Assembly (NCBI GenBank): GCA_963698495.1 | Contig: CAVORB010000011.1 | Coordinates: forward strand, 197,829 to 261,828 | DNA: 64,000 nt | Source: CAVORB01 sp963698495 | GTDB taxonomy: Bacteria; Pseudomonadota; Gammaproteobacteria; Chromatiales; Chromatiaceae | Reading direction: 5' to 3' | Shown here: positions 29,412-39,566 of the stretch, in pieces | How the letters are laid out: each line of letters opens with the position of its first letter | Numbering within the stretch: position 1 is the stretch's first letter | Notes under the pieces: generated by a model | Seen by the model: the letters and a program-made list of their open reading frames with translations, nothing else | What the model was told of the DNA's origin: nothing | Database searches by the model: none | Translations under genes and position numbers: made by a program

Positions 29412-30335
29412 ATGCCTGACTCGAAAACGATCTCGCTCATACTCGGCAGTGGCGGTGCGCGCGGGTTGGCGCACATCGGCGTCATCGACGAGCTGGAAAA
29501 GCAAGGCTACGTCATCTCCTCGATCGTCGGTTGCTCCATGGGGGCATTGATCGGCGGGTTCTACGCGGCCGGTAAGCTCGCGGCCTACCAGTCATGGGTG
29601 ACCAAGCTCTCGGAATGGGACGTACTGCGCTTCCTCGACGTCTCTCTGACCAGCCGGTCCGGGATGATGAAGGGGGATCTCATCATGAACGAGCTGCGGA
29701 AGTTGGTCGGCGGCACGAACATCGAGGATCTGCCGTTGCCGTTCACGGCTGTCGCCACCGACGTGGTCAGCAAGCGGGAGGTCTGGCTGAGCCGGGGGGA
29801 TCTTTTCGACGCGATCCGCGCCTCGATCGCAATCCCGGGCATCTTCACGCCGAAGTCGATCGACGGCCGAACCCTGGTCGACGGGGGACTGCTCAATCCG
29901 CTGCCAGTGGCCCCCGCCACGGAAGACTCCACCGACCTGACGATCGCCGTCAGTCTGGCCGGGCGGGATGTTTCCCACCCTCTGGGACCGAACCCGAAGC
30001 CCCCACGCTCTGGCTCCGTCGAGGAATACCGCTCGCGGATCGAGAGCTTCATCGGCTCCATTCAGAGCAAGCTGGGTATCGAGCACCCGGAGGAGCCAGC
30101 GGAGGAACGCCAGATGGCGCTCACGGACATCCTGATGGGGGTGTTCGACACCATGCAGTCCGCGATCGCGCGCTATCGACTCGCGTCCTACCCGCCGGAC
30201 ATCCTGATCGAGATTCCCGGGAATGTCTGTCGGAGCCACGAGTTCTTCAAGGCCGACCAAGTGATAGAAGCGGGACGCTACTGGACGCGCGACTGCCTTG
30301 CCCGGCAGGGCGAGGATCACTCAAGGGGGTCTTGA
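29412..30335 (+). CDS. Patatin-like phospholipase (RssA family)
   Basis: The 307-residue product shows the patatin layout: glycine-rich oxyanion segment LGSGGARGLAHIGV near residue 10, nucleophile Ser in VGCSMGAL, and the catalytic Asp in LVDGGLLNPLP. These are cytoplasmic or membrane-associated serine acyl hydrolases acting on lipids. The N-terminal two thirds match RssA-type proteins; the C-terminal 110 residues are more variable. The ATG at 29412 places the conserved segment directly after the start. A hairpin at 30366-30394 follows the gene. Confidence 0.85.
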   Translation: MPDSKTISLILGSGGARGLAHIGVIDELEKQGYVISSIVGCSMGALIGGFYAAGKLAAYQSWVTKLSEWDVLRFLDVSLTSRSGMMKGDLIMNELRKLVGGTNIEDLPLPFTAVATDVVSKREVWLSRGDLFDAIRASIAIPGIFTPKSIDGRTLVDGGLLNPLPVAPATEDSTDLTIAVSLAGRDVSHPLGPNPKPPRSGSVEEYRSRIESFIGSIQSKLGIEHPEEPAEERQMALTDILMGVFDTMQSAIARYRLASYPPDILIEIPGNVCRSHEFFKADQVIEAGRYWTRDCLARQGEDHSRGS

Positions 30336-30365
30336 AAAATTACCGCCCGGGCAATTAGTCTCGAG

Positions 30366-30394
30366 GCGAAGCGAAAATGCGATGTCCGCTTCGC
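30366..30394. terminator. Hairpin downstream of the patatin gene
   Basis: GCGAAGCG and CGCTTCGC form an 8-bp perfect stem with a 13-nt loop, about 30 nt after the patatin stop. There is no run of T after it, so termination is uncertain. Confidence 0.3.
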
Positions 30395-30552
30395 TTCATA
30401 CTCAGTCGCTTGGGCGACCGCTCAGTGCGACTATGGTCCCGCCGGGGCTCATCGGCGAGAGGGCGCCGGTCGCAATGGGCTCGACTGACAACTCCGGGTC
30501 GCCGCCAGTGATCCACCCTTGTTACCTCATCACACGCAACGAGACGCGCATC

Positions 30553-31173
30553 ATGCGATCCACCTGCCCTGACCGGGTACTCCGACTAGCCGCAGTTCTG
30601 GCGGCGTCACTCCTGGCCGCCTGCTCGTCGTCTCCGCCGAAAACCGTCGAGAATGCCTGCAGCATCTTCGAAGAGAAGGACGACTGGTACGAGGCCATGC
30701 GCGCGGCGGAAAAGAAATGGGGCACGCCGATCCAGATCCAGCTTGCAATCATGCGCCAGGAATCCGGGTTCAGGCACGACGCCAGGCCGCCGCGCGACAA
30801 GCTGCTCGGGGTTCCCATGTGGTGGCGCGTATCCGACGCCTACGGATTCGCGCAGGCCAAGGACGATACCTGGGACTGGTACGAGAGCGACACCGGCAGG
30901 TGGTCCGCGGACCGGGACGACTTCGAGGACGCGGCGGACTTTATCGGCTGGTACACGGATGTCAGCCAACGCACCCTCGGAATCTCCAAGTGGGACGCCT
31001 ACAACCAATACCTGGCCTATCACGAGGGGCATGGCGGCTGGAAGCGCAGGACCTACAAGGGCAAGCCCTGGCTGGTCCGGGTCGCGCGGAAGGTAGACGG
31101 CTACGCCCATACCTACGGCGCACAGCTCAAGCAGTGTCGCGACAGGCTGGACAAGGGGCAGGGGTGGTGGTGA
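30553..31173 (+). CDS. Lipoprotein lytic transglycosylase (SLT_4-like)
   Basis: The 206-residue product has a lipoprotein signal (VLAASLLAAC), so it is membrane anchored after cleavage at Cys. The body matches small SLT-type transglycosylases: the catalytic Glu is in QLAIMRQESGFRHDARPPR, followed by SDAYGFAQAKDDTWDWY and NQYLAYHEGHGGWKRRTYKG. Such enzymes cleave the MurNAc-GlcNAc bond in peptidoglycan. The frame continues upstream for over 80 codons without family sequence, and the ATG at 30553 places the signal peptide properly. Confidence 0.85.
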   Translation: MRSTCPDRVLRLAAVLAASLLAACSSSPPKTVENACSIFEEKDDWYEAMRAAEKKWGTPIQIQLAIMRQESGFRHDARPPRDKLLGVPMWWRVSDAYGFAQAKDDTWDWYESDTGRWSADRDDFEDAADFIGWYTDVSQRTLGISKWDAYNQYLAYHEGHGGWKRRTYKGKPWLVRVARKVDGYAHTYGAQLKQCRDRLDKGQGWW

Positions 31174-31719
31174 TGCGCAGTTCGCACGGCACTGGCGCAG
31201 GTCTTCTCGCTCTCGCTCGCCTGAGTCCCGGGCACTAGCCGGCCGTCAATACCAAGGTCCCCGCACAGCGTCCCGCCTGCCTATCCCGTTCTTGCTGAAT
31301 CTCAGGCGCGTCTGATCGCGTCTCTGCCACCGACTTCGCCGCATCCTCCGTTCTCGCGGACGTGCCGGAACGGCATGAGTCGGCAGCGGCCCCCCCCCCG
31401 AACAAGGCAGACTGCACCCGGCTTTACGGATGTCGAAAATCAATACCTGGGAATCAGTAGGTCTTAATGTGTCCTGTATGGGCTATCCTGAGCGAAATTG
31501 ATGTCTCGATAAGTTGCTTCTATCGGTTGCGGCCTGGGGCCGTAACAGCGCGGCCGTCGGATCGCGTTCCGGGATCGTTCACGGAGACAAAAAAATAGGC
31601 GTCTCCCGAGGGGAGGCTTGGCTGCGAACGCAGACCGTGAGCGGGTCGCAACTCAAGCTTGGCGCTCCCGGGGGGCAGGACATCGATCGTCGGGAGAGCC
31701 ATAAGAGGGGGGACGGCCT
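31174..31719. other. Long leader/intergenic region before the LamG giant gene
   Basis: About 545 nt hold no convincing gene. Notable items are a run of ten C at 31390-31399 and a structured part at 31580-31710 with GGAGAC / GTCTCC arms flanking an A-rich loop, followed by GC-rich inverted segments. The ribosome-binding site AGGGGGG lies just before the ATG at 31720. The leader resembles no riboswitch class that I can recognise. Confidence 0.4.
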
Positions 31720-34700
31720 ATGCGGCTGCTGTTAGACGGAATCCAACATGTCCGCATGATCACCCACGAGGGCAAGGTGCTCCTCGTCGGGATCCGCAAG
31801 AGCGGTCAGCTGGTCTACACCATCCGGCGGGACGGCTTCGAGGACGACACCGAAGAGCGCCAGCTGGATGCCTGGGAGAACTGGCAGCCGCTGCCGCTGC
31901 CCGGTGTGGAGGGCAAGGATGACGATCCGTCCGTACATGCCAGGGAAGCGAAGGAGAATGTGCGCCAACACGCCGACGGCACGCCGCTGCTCGACGATGA
32001 GGGTGAGCTGCAATATCTGACCCGATCGCTCTACGATTCCCACCGCAGTCACCAGGTCGCCCCCATCGCCGTAGTATCCGGGATGGGTCACGTGCACGTC
32101 TTCCGCGTGCTGCGCGATCCCGATCCCGAGGGGGTGGTGCGGCCGCTGCCGCTTCTAGTCGACCGCTTCGTGCTCGACGGCATGGCCAATCGACTGGTTC
32201 CCAAGCTAGACCTGCGCTTCCGCCGCAGCCGCCAGCGATACGAGCCGTTGCCCAGCGGCCCGGGTTCGGCCCTGGTGGTGGACTCCCTGGACTTTCGCGA
32301 CGCCAACGACAAGCCCTTCACCGAGTCGACCACCCAGATCGGGTTCGTCGACGGCCGCACCGGGTTCTCGGTCGAGTTGGCTCCCGCCGGCGAGCCCGAC
32401 CGGTTCAACTGGCATTTTGCAACCACGGACTGGAGGAGCTCGGGCCAGGTCACGCTGACCTCGGTGCGCGCCGGAGAGCATGGGGGATTCGACCTCGCCG
32501 ATGGCGCGGACCGGTCCGCCATCGTCCGGCGTGTCTTCGGCTTGTCCGGATATCGCATCGACGGGGTCCCGGCCTTGCAGCGTTTCGATCGCCAGGCGGA
32601 GCGGCGAACGGCCAGCGGCGAGACCCAATGGTTGCGCGTGGCAACCAGTCTCATGCTGGCGGTGCCGGTAGTCCCGGACGCGCAGGACGGCAACGGCGAT
32701 GACCCGACGAGAATGGTCGGTACCGTCCAATTGCCCTTGCGCGCCGACGGCTCCCTCGCACCGACGGCCGGGGAGAGCGGTAAGGCGGAGACACGCCTCC
32801 GCGGCCGAGAACGTGCGGTCGCGCTGGCGCCGGATACCCTGCTGCGGGCGCGCGCCGTGTCCATCTCCGAGAAGCGAGGCGCGGTGGGCGTACTGCGGCG
32901 CGGTGAGGGTGGCGCGATCGAGATCGTGGCCGCGACGAGTGGCGACGAAGACCGCGATGAGCCGCTCGAGGCCACGGCTGCGGTCGAACTGGAGCTCGAC
33001 GGCACGCCGGCGCTCGACGGTGTTCATGTCGCACGCGGCGTCGAGTTGGGGAAGATCACGCGCGAGCTGCGCGTGGGCCGCAAGGCGACCTACCTCGCCG
33101 TTCGGCTGCAGCAAGGTCTGCCGAAGGGTTCGCGCCTGCGGCTCGGTGAGCACGGTTTCGTGACGACGACGCGAGACCTCAGGGCCGGCCTGCGGATGCT
33201 CAACCTCGAGGTCACCGACATCGGCGCCCCCGCGGGTACCCCGGTGTTCCTCGCCGACAGCTTCGCCATCACGCCGCCGGAGGGCGGGCTCGGGACCTGG
33301 CAGGACGCCTCGGCGGATGCCGCCGCGCGTTTCGATGGCCAGGTCCTTGGCATCAGCATGGACGAAGGGCGGTTGATCGTGCACGCCCCCGGTCATGGGC
33401 TGACCGACGGTGACGAGGTCGAGATCAAGGGGACGCGCGTCTTCGACGGCAAACACAGCGCCGTTCGGCGGGAAGACGCCTTCACCCTTGATCGTCGCTG
33501 GCCCGCGAGCGAGGCGGTCAATCTCAAGCAACAGCGGGTCCCCCGCCGGGGTCTGGTGCTGGGAAGCGGGTCGACGCGCATCTTGGTCGACCACGGTGGT
33601 CTGGTCGATACCGACAAGGACACGACCATCGAGGCCTGGGTGCGCACGACGGGAGACGGCGTGCTCCTCGGCTGGTTTTCGCGAGCCGCTGAGGCTGCGC
33701 GGGCAGGCGCGAGTGACGGGATCGGCGAGGGGATGTGGCTGGCGATCAGTGACGGCCGGCTGACCTTGCGCGCGCCCGATGTGCCGGCGGTCGATGGCAT
33801 CGCCGACCGGCGGTCCGTGGTCGACGGGCAATGGCATCATGTGGCGGCGGTGCTCGCGGAAGGGGTTCCGGAGCGCACCGTCACCTTCCTCGTGGACGGG
33901 GAGGCATCCGCGCCAATGACCCTGTCGTCGCCCCTCCCTTCGTCACGCCGTAACGCGCGCTTGGTCATGGGCGCGCGCGACGCGGACGATGTGGACGCCC
34001 TGGGTGCGCAGGGTGCCGAGCTGTCCGAGGTGCGGCTGTGGCAACGTGCCCTGACAGCGGAGCAGCTCGGCGAGCACCTGCACCGGCCGGTGCACCATGG
34101 TTCGCGCGATCTGGTGGCCTTCTGGCGCCTCGGCGCCGTCTTCGACGGCGATCCGCCGCAGGTCGTGGATGCCACCATCGGACGCAACGACGGCGACGTG
34201 ATCGGGCCGGCCTGGCCCACGCCGGTGGCCATCCCACGCATCATGGCGGATGGCGTCACCCCCGTGTCCCGGGTCGAGAACCCCGCCCTGTTCGGCGTCG
34301 CCCAGGGCGGCGTTTATCGTGAAGAGCTCCAGTTTCGCTTTCGCGGTAGCGCCGGTGAGGTCCAGTTCTACCTGTGGGGGCAGGCCAGTCGCTCCAACAG
34401 TGAGCGGGTGGAGCTCGATGCCGATGACGTCGGGACGCAGGTCTCCGATCCCGACGAGCACGGCTGGGCGACGGCCTCCGTGCGCTTCCGGGTGCCTGAC
34501 GGCGTGACCCTGGTGCGGTCGGTGGGGATCGGCGTCGGGGGCGACTGGTCGGCATTGGAGTTGCGCCGGCACAGGGTGGTTTTCCAGGAGTCGACCACCC
34601 ACGAGAGCTTTGTCGCCAGCGACCTCGCCTTGACCAAGGTCGGCAAGGACCATGCAGGGGCGGCGAGCCTACGCCGCCGATACGAAGGGCTCCATGGCAA

Positions 34701-35298
34701 GAAACGGGCGCTGGATCAGCGCCTGGCGCGGCTCGAGGGCCTGCTCAGGTCGGCAATCGAAGCGGCGATGCTGCAGTCCGCGCTGGCCGGGCTGCAAATC
34801 AAAAAGCTGAGTCTCGAGCAAGACATCGAGCGGACCGCGGCGGCCATTCGGCGTTGGGAAAACGATCCTCTCAGCTATTGGATGACGCTCTTCGTGCTCG
34901 ATGACAAGCTTCCGAGCGGGAATGCGCCGGTCGGTGCACTGGCCGATGATCCGAACGGCCGGCTGCTGATCGCGATCGACAAGTCGGAGCTTGGGCGGGA
35001 TCACGCCGCGGGCGGGCCCGGCGAATATATGTGGCGCGTGGAGTTGTTTTTCGGCGACACCCAGAGTTCAGCTCATCAACCGCTCCCCTGGACCTGGCCG
35101 GAGAACACTTGCCGCGGTGAAGGGCCCGGTCTCGGGTCTCAACCTCGGGCTCGAATTCGCGGCGCTCGATGCGGCCGGCAACGGGGCGCAGACCTACTGG
35201 AAAGCGGACATGGGATTCTGGCGGCGATCCGCCGATCGACAGGAACGGTTCTCCGGGCGGATACGGAGGTCGGGTTGGCGCGGGCTCAGGTACGGTAG
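31720..35298 (+). pseudogene. Giant LamG-containing protein, part 1 (true frame lost near 35070)
   Basis: The frame opens at ATG 31720 after AGGGGGG and has no signal peptide. Residues 1-150 are unique (RLLLDGIQHVRMITHEGKVL, LLVDRFVLDGMANRLVPKLD). Residues about 620-805 form a LamG/concanavalin-like domain (TTIEAWVRTTGDGVLLGWFS, QWHHVAAVLAEG, LSEVRLWQRAL). Residues about 980-1050 form a coiled coil. Near 35065-35075 the sense frame shifts by one extra base (after LFFGDTQ). The remaining 75 codons to the stop at 35298 are out of frame. The sense continues in other frames to 39152, for a reconstructed product of about 2470 residues. No close family is recognised; LamG domains bind carbohydrate or act as surface modules. 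Confidence 0.7.
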
Positions 35299-35633
35299 CT
35301 CGACGCCCGAGAAAGGTCGCCACATCGGCACCTTCGCGGATGTCCCGGAGAACGCGACGCCTGTGGGGCACCTGGGACGGTTCGGAATTCGTTCTGGTCC
35401 CGACCAGCGCCCGGGTCCCAGCGTGCGAACGCGCGTTGAAAGCGCTCGAGGACCGAAGGCGCCAGGCGCAGCGCCAGCTGGATGACGTGGAGCGCGAGAT
35501 CGAGGAGCTCGAAGGTCTCGGACCGAACCGCGAAGCGGAGCTGACGAGTCAGAGGGACGAGACCCGGCGCCATATCGATCGCGTCAATCAGGAGATCGCC
35601 GACATCGAGAAGCAATTCGAGCTCGCGGCTTAG
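35065..35633 (+). pseudogene. Giant LamG-containing protein, middle part (frameshifted, ends in an in-frame TAG)
   Basis: After the first shift the sense reads VQLINRSPGPGRRTLAAV and LNLGLEFAALDAAGN in a second frame. Near 35370 it shifts again by one base into a third frame, GTWDGSEFVLVPTSARVP. A long coiled coil (RRQAQRQLDDVEREIEELE) then runs to a TAG at 35631-35633. The codons directly after this TAG (APASVGTAQSLAPADDEG) stay in the same frame and lead without a gap into the next part, so the stop looks like an interruption rather than a natural end. Confidence 0.6.
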
Positions 35634-35687
35634 GCGCCCGCGAGCGTTGGCACGGCCCAGTCGCTCGCGCCCGCGGACGACGAGGGC

Positions 35688-38600
35688 TTGCCCGCCAGCG
35701 GGGCCGTGCTCGCCCATGCCGAGGCGACCAGCGAGGTCAGCCTGTTCGCCTCCGCGACGGGCGATGTGATCCTGAGCTATGTCGACGCGCGGGGGCAGGT
35801 CCGTCAGTCACGCTTCGATGCAGCAGCCGGCAGCGACGACGCGACGGTGGAGCAATGGATCACGGACGGGTTGCGGCGGGCCCTGGTGCGTGGCGACGGC
35901 GTGGTCCTGCCGCGGGGAGCGACGGATGGGCTCTGGACGCTCGAGGCATGGATGCAGTTCCCGCTGCGGGAAGGCCAGCGCCTGCTAGCCAGCGATGCAG
36001 GAAACGGTGACGAATGGGAAGGGGTCGGTGTGCGTGATGGCTGGCTGGGCGTGTGGACGCGCGAGAAGAGGGACGATAGCGATGACCTATCCACGATCGG
36101 AAAGGAGGACGATCTCCCTAAGCCTCCGTTGCATTGGGTTCCCCTCGATGTGACGCTCGGGGAGGTCCCCGTCGGCTGGCATCACGTCGCGGTCGTCGCC
36201 GGCGGCGATCTGCCGGCGCGCACGCTGCGTTTCTACATCGACGGCCTGCCGCACGGCAGCCCGTTGGGTGTCGCCACGACCAAGACGGCGGGAGACCGGA
36301 TGGTCGTCGCCCCTACCCTGCCGACAGCGGAGCTGAAGCGCATCGACGTGGGCGAGGGGATTGCCCAGATCCGTTTGTGGGACGTGGCGCTGGATCTGGA
36401 GGAGGTGCAGACCAACAGCCGGGTGGTGCTCACCGGGAAGGAGCCGGGTCTCGTCGCCTTTCATCCGCTCGATGGCGATCTTGCCGATCCCGTCCGAGAC
36501 ACGGCACTGGAGGTGGGTAAGCCCGCTTTCGGACCCTGTACCGCGCCAATCGGCAACCCCGGCCAGCGCGTGGCGGTCTTCGACGGTACCCGCCGTCACG
36601 ACTTCACCGCCTTCTTCCAGTCCGGCTCCCGTACGGTCGAGACCTGGTTGCGCTTCAAGCCGGACGTTGTCCATGCTCAGGTGATCTTCGCGACCTCGGT
36701 GCATGTGTCCGAGGGCTGGGGCCGCTTCGTCCTCTACCTGACCGACGCCCGCGACGACGGGCAGCAGGAGCTGGCGGCGGTGGTGCTGGTCGAGGGGCAG
36801 GAAAGGCGCAGCCGGGTGGAGCTGGTCGCCGACGGCGTCTGGCATCACGTGGCCGCGATGATCGACTACGCCGGGGGCGTGCGTCTGTTGGTCGACGGCG
36901 AGGAGGGTTCAGCTGGCGATGAGCTCAAGCCCACGTCGTTCGCCCTGCCACTGGATGTTCAGGACGGGGGTATCGGGATTATCGGCGGCGGTAACCGGGG
37001 GAAGGAGCTGCGGACCGGCTTCCAGGGCGAGCTTGCCGAGATGCGCGCATGGGATGGGGAACGACGCAGGATCGAGCTGAACCGCTTCCGGCACCAGCGT
37101 GCGCCGCAGGGATTCCTCAGACGCTGGGCCTTCGACGAGCCCGGCACCCCGGACGCGCCGGCGCGGCTGGTCAACGACCTGCCGATCGGGGACACGGACG
37201 TGCGGGTCGCGGAGTATCCGACCTATGGGCTGGACCGGATCGGGCGGCGCTTGGCCATCATGCGCCGCTGCACCGCGGTATCGGCCGGCGACGGCATCGA
37301 TTTGTGGGCACAGCAGCGGGTCGAGGCCCTGGACCTGGTGTGGATCGGCAACGCGCAGTTCCAACCGACGCTGCTCGGGTATATCGAAGGCGCGCCGCCC
37401 GTGCCCAGCGAGAATCTGACCGTGGACCCCGAGAACTACAACGAGGCCACCTCGGTCACCGTGTCGTTGGCGGAAGAGCTGGAGCTTAGTTGGAACCGCT
37501 CCGAGGAGACCACGCACGGCTTCGGAATGGACTTCTTCATCGGTTACGAGAACGAGTGGGAGGTGGGCGCCAACGCCCCGCTGCTGGGGCGGCTGTTGTC
37601 GTGGGAGGCCGGTGGCCTGCGCGCGGGGCTCGCCGCGAGCTTCGCCCTGGACAAGACCGAGGCCTATGAGACCAACATCGCGGCCACGTCCGCGGTGACC
37701 CGTTCGGACACCTTGAGCCTGCGCGGGTTCGCCGAGGACGAACCGGCGTTTCCCGATCTCGGTCCCCGCTTCGTGCCCAAGAACGTCGGCTATGCGCTGG
37801 TCGTCGCGGGGCTGGCCGATGTCTTCGTCAGCCGGCTTGCGACCTCCGGCCGGATGGTGGGTTACCAGATCGTTCCCGTCAGCGACGTTCCTCCGGACGT
37901 CTCCACGATCACCTTCCTGATCAACCCGGCCTATACCATGAACGGCAGCCTCGACGGACAGACCGGCATGCAGGCCACGAGCGAGCGCTTCTTCGCCCAT
38001 GTCCCGGAGGCGCGACGCCAGTTCGGGTCGCGTTACCCGGCGAGCTACTTCCGCCTCGCCGAGGCCTATGCCTTGCGCGAGCGTATCCGCGACGACGACA
38101 AGCGGCGCGAGGCCTTCTTCGAGAACTTCATCATCGACGCGTCCGCGAGCGAGGACACCATCGCAGCGCAGATCGACGACCCGGACTTCACGCCCCGGGA
38201 GATCGCCGTCGAACGGGAGGAGGAGCGGCCGGCACCGGCGGCCAAGACCGCCAAAGGCGCCGAGGGCGAGAAGATCGGCTTAGGGGATCTGGGTGACGAG
38301 GCCTCGGGGAAGGCCGATGAGGCTGCGGAGCAGGTCGAAGACATCAAGGAGAAGATCGAGGCGGAATCCGACAAGAAGAAGGCGCTGGTCGAGGCCAAGA
38401 AGAAGGAGATCGAGCGCCTCAGCCGTCCGGAGCAGCGTGAGCACGCGACCTCCAGCTTCCGCGTCTGGCAGCGAAAGATGGAAGATCTGAAAGTGCGCGC
38501 CGGCAAGCGCAACATCGTCAACAGCTACGTGTGGGACGCGGACGGCGGGCTGCGGGTCGAGTCGGAGGAGTTCGCCTCGACCGTCGAGCACACCGTCGGC

Positions 38601-39152
38601 AGCGCGCTGAACATGGAGTGGGCGCTGGGCGCGGACATCGCGCTGAACGTCTCGGGTTTCCAGCTCGAGCTCTCGCCCATGTACCAGGGTTCGTTGTCGC
38701 AGACCATGTCGAAGACCCGTACGGCGAGCTCCGCGCTGTCCCTCGAGGTCGACCTGTCGGGGGTCGAATGCCAAGGCATCACCGATTTCAAGGACAGACC
38801 GATCATGCCCGGCGTGAAGGTCGACCGCTATCGCTTCATGACCTTTTACCTGGACGGTTCCGAGCGCAACTTCGATGAGTTTTTCAACTATGTCGTGGAC
38901 CCCGAGTGGCTCGCCAGCAATGACGAGGAGGCCCGCGCGCTGCGGCAGACGATGGCTGGCACCAAGGGCAAGCCCTGGCGTGTGATGCACCGGGTGACGC
39001 AGGTCGAGAGACCCGCCCTGTCGGGCTTCGGCGAGGACACCCGGCCCCTCCCGAAAGTGGAGCAGCCCTCCGAGGTCGAGCAACGATTGAGCGCTATCGA
39101 GTCGTTGTTGAAGCAGCTTGCGGCGGATCATCATCTCCGCCAGCAGGGTTAG
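35688..39152 (+). CDS. Giant LamG-containing protein, part 3 (1154 aa, open on its own)
   Basis: This is the longest intact part; a TTG at 35688 could start it, but sense continues upstream to the TAG at 35631. It holds two more LamG-type domains (about residues 70-240 with LWTLEAWMQFPLREG and HHVAVVAGGD; about 300-460 with RTVETWLRFKPD and HHVAAMIDYAGG). A serine/threonine-rich beta region follows (LAASFALDKTEAYETNIAAT). Near residues 840-930 is a charged Lys/Glu coiled coil. A second similar beta region comes next (STVEHTVGSALNMEWAL, LSQTMSKTRTASSALSLEV), and the C-terminus is helical. No signal peptide, membrane helix or known enzyme motif was seen. The two beta regions look related to each other. 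The role is unknown. Confidence 0.65.
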   Translation: MPASGAVLAHAEATSEVSLFASATGDVILSYVDARGQVRQSRFDAAAGSDDATVEQWITDGLRRALVRGDGVVLPRGATDGLWTLEAWMQFPLREGQRLLASDAGNGDEWEGVGVRDGWLGVWTREKRDDSDDLSTIGKEDDLPKPPLHWVPLDVTLGEVPVGWHHVAVVAGGDLPARTLRFYIDGLPHGSPLGVATTKTAGDRMVVAPTLPTAELKRIDVGEGIAQIRLWDVALDLEEVQTNSRVVLTGKEPGLVAFHPLDGDLADPVRDTALEVGKPAFGPCTAPIGNPGQRVAVFDGTRRHDFTAFFQSGSRTVETWLRFKPDVVHAQVIFATSVHVSEGWGRFVLYLTDARDDGQQELAAVVLVEGQERRSRVELVADGVWHHVAAMIDYAGGVRLLVDGEEGSAGDELKPTSFALPLDVQDGGIGIIGGGNRGKELRTGFQGELAEMRAWDGERRRIELNRFRHQRAPQGFLRRWAFDEPGTPDAPARLVNDLPIGDTDVRVAEYPTYGLDRIGRRLAIMRRCTAVSAGDGIDLWAQQRVEALDLVWIGNAQFQPTLLGYIEGAPPVPSENLTVDPENYNEATSVTVSLAEELELSWNRSEETTHGFGMDFFIGYENEWEVGANAPLLGRLLSWEAGGLRAGLAASFALDKTEAYETNIAATSAVTRSDTLSLRGFAEDEPAFPDLGPRFVPKNVGYALVVAGLADVFVSRLATSGRMVGYQIVPVSDVPPDVSTITFLINPAYTMNGSLDGQTGMQATSERFFAHVPEARRQFGSRYPASYFRLAEAYALRERIRDDDKRREAFFENFIIDASASEDTIAAQIDDPDFTPREIAVEREEERPAPAAKTAKGAEGEKIGLGDLGDEASGKADEAAEQVEDIKEKIEAESDKKKALVEAKKKEIERLSRPEQREHATSSFRVWQRKMEDLKVRAGKRNIVNSYVWDADGGLRVESEEFASTVEHTVGSALNMEWALGADIALNVSGFQLELSPMYQGSLSQTMSKTRTASSALSLEVDLSGVECQGITDFKDRPIMPGVKVDRYRFMTFYLDGSERNFDEFFNYVVDPEWLASNDEEARALRQTMAGTKGKPWRVMHRVTQVERPALSGFGEDTRPLPKVEQPSEVEQRLSAIESLLKQLAADHHLRQQG

Positions 39153-39232
39153 GCGACGCCCGCTCAGCGCGCTAGATCACGCGGCGCAAGCCGAGATACA
39201 GCGGCTGACAGACAACGGATTCAGACGACACA

Positions 39233-39259
39233 GGACCGCCGGGTCAACCCCGGCGGTCC
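39233..39259. terminator. GC-rich hairpin downstream of the LamG gene
   Basis: GGACCGCCGGG and CCCGGCGGTCC form an 11-bp perfect stem with a small loop, about 80 nt after the LamG stop. There is no T-run, so it may be a processing or end-protecting structure rather than a simple terminator. Confidence 0.45.
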
Positions 39260-39457
39260 TCGGCGCGTCGGTTTCTCATCATCTGATACTCCGACGGACT
39301 GCGGACCTGCGTCAGGACGTCTCCGAGGCTGCGGATCATTCGTCGGAGCGACCGATGAAAGAGAGCGTCACCTCCGGCAAAACGCCGATTTATTCAGCGA
39401 TTCCCACGGTACAGGATGTACCGCCCTTTCCAACGCGTGTAACGCGTTGAAAATGAA

Positions 39458-39486
39458 GGAACCGGGAAACCGCGTTTTCCAGTTCC
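39458..39486 (-). terminator. Probable rpoH terminator hairpin
   Basis: Arms GGAAC-C-GGGAAA and TTTTCC-A-GTTCC pair with one mismatch and one wobble. On the rpoH strand the hairpin is followed by the T-rich TTCATTTTC. It lies about 80 nt after the rpoH stop. Confidence 0.4.
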
Positions 39487-39566
39487 GTCTGATTTTTGGC
39501 CAGGATGGCCAATAAACCAGTGTCTGCACAGGTACCGCTGGAAATGCTGGACGGTCCGGCGATTTC

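Larger units (their letters stand above)
39153..39566. other. Convergent intergenic region between the LamG gene and rpoH
   Basis: There is no gene here. It holds a strong GC hairpin (39233-39259), a small palindrome CAACGCG-TGTAA-CGCGTTG at 39431-39449, and a hairpin at 39458-39486 that could end the rpoH transcript. These fit a convergent boundary. Confidence 0.6.

Noticed and set aside
31560..31710. Possible riboswitch before the LamG gene
   Set aside because: None of the conserved cores that I know, such as the c-di-GMP or cobalamin types, is present.
31514..31735. A short rightward frame in the leader of the LamG gene
   Set aside because: The product is not protein-like and overlaps the start of the giant gene; the stretch is better explained as a structured leader.
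32206..33840. A leftward frame of 544 codons opposite the LamG gene
   Set aside because: It is a GC-driven shadow; the sense strand carries recognisable LamG domain sequence.
39431..39449. Palindrome CAACGCG-TGTAA-CGCGTTG after rpoH
   Set aside because: It is short, without a T-run and without a nearby gene start, so no function could be assigned.
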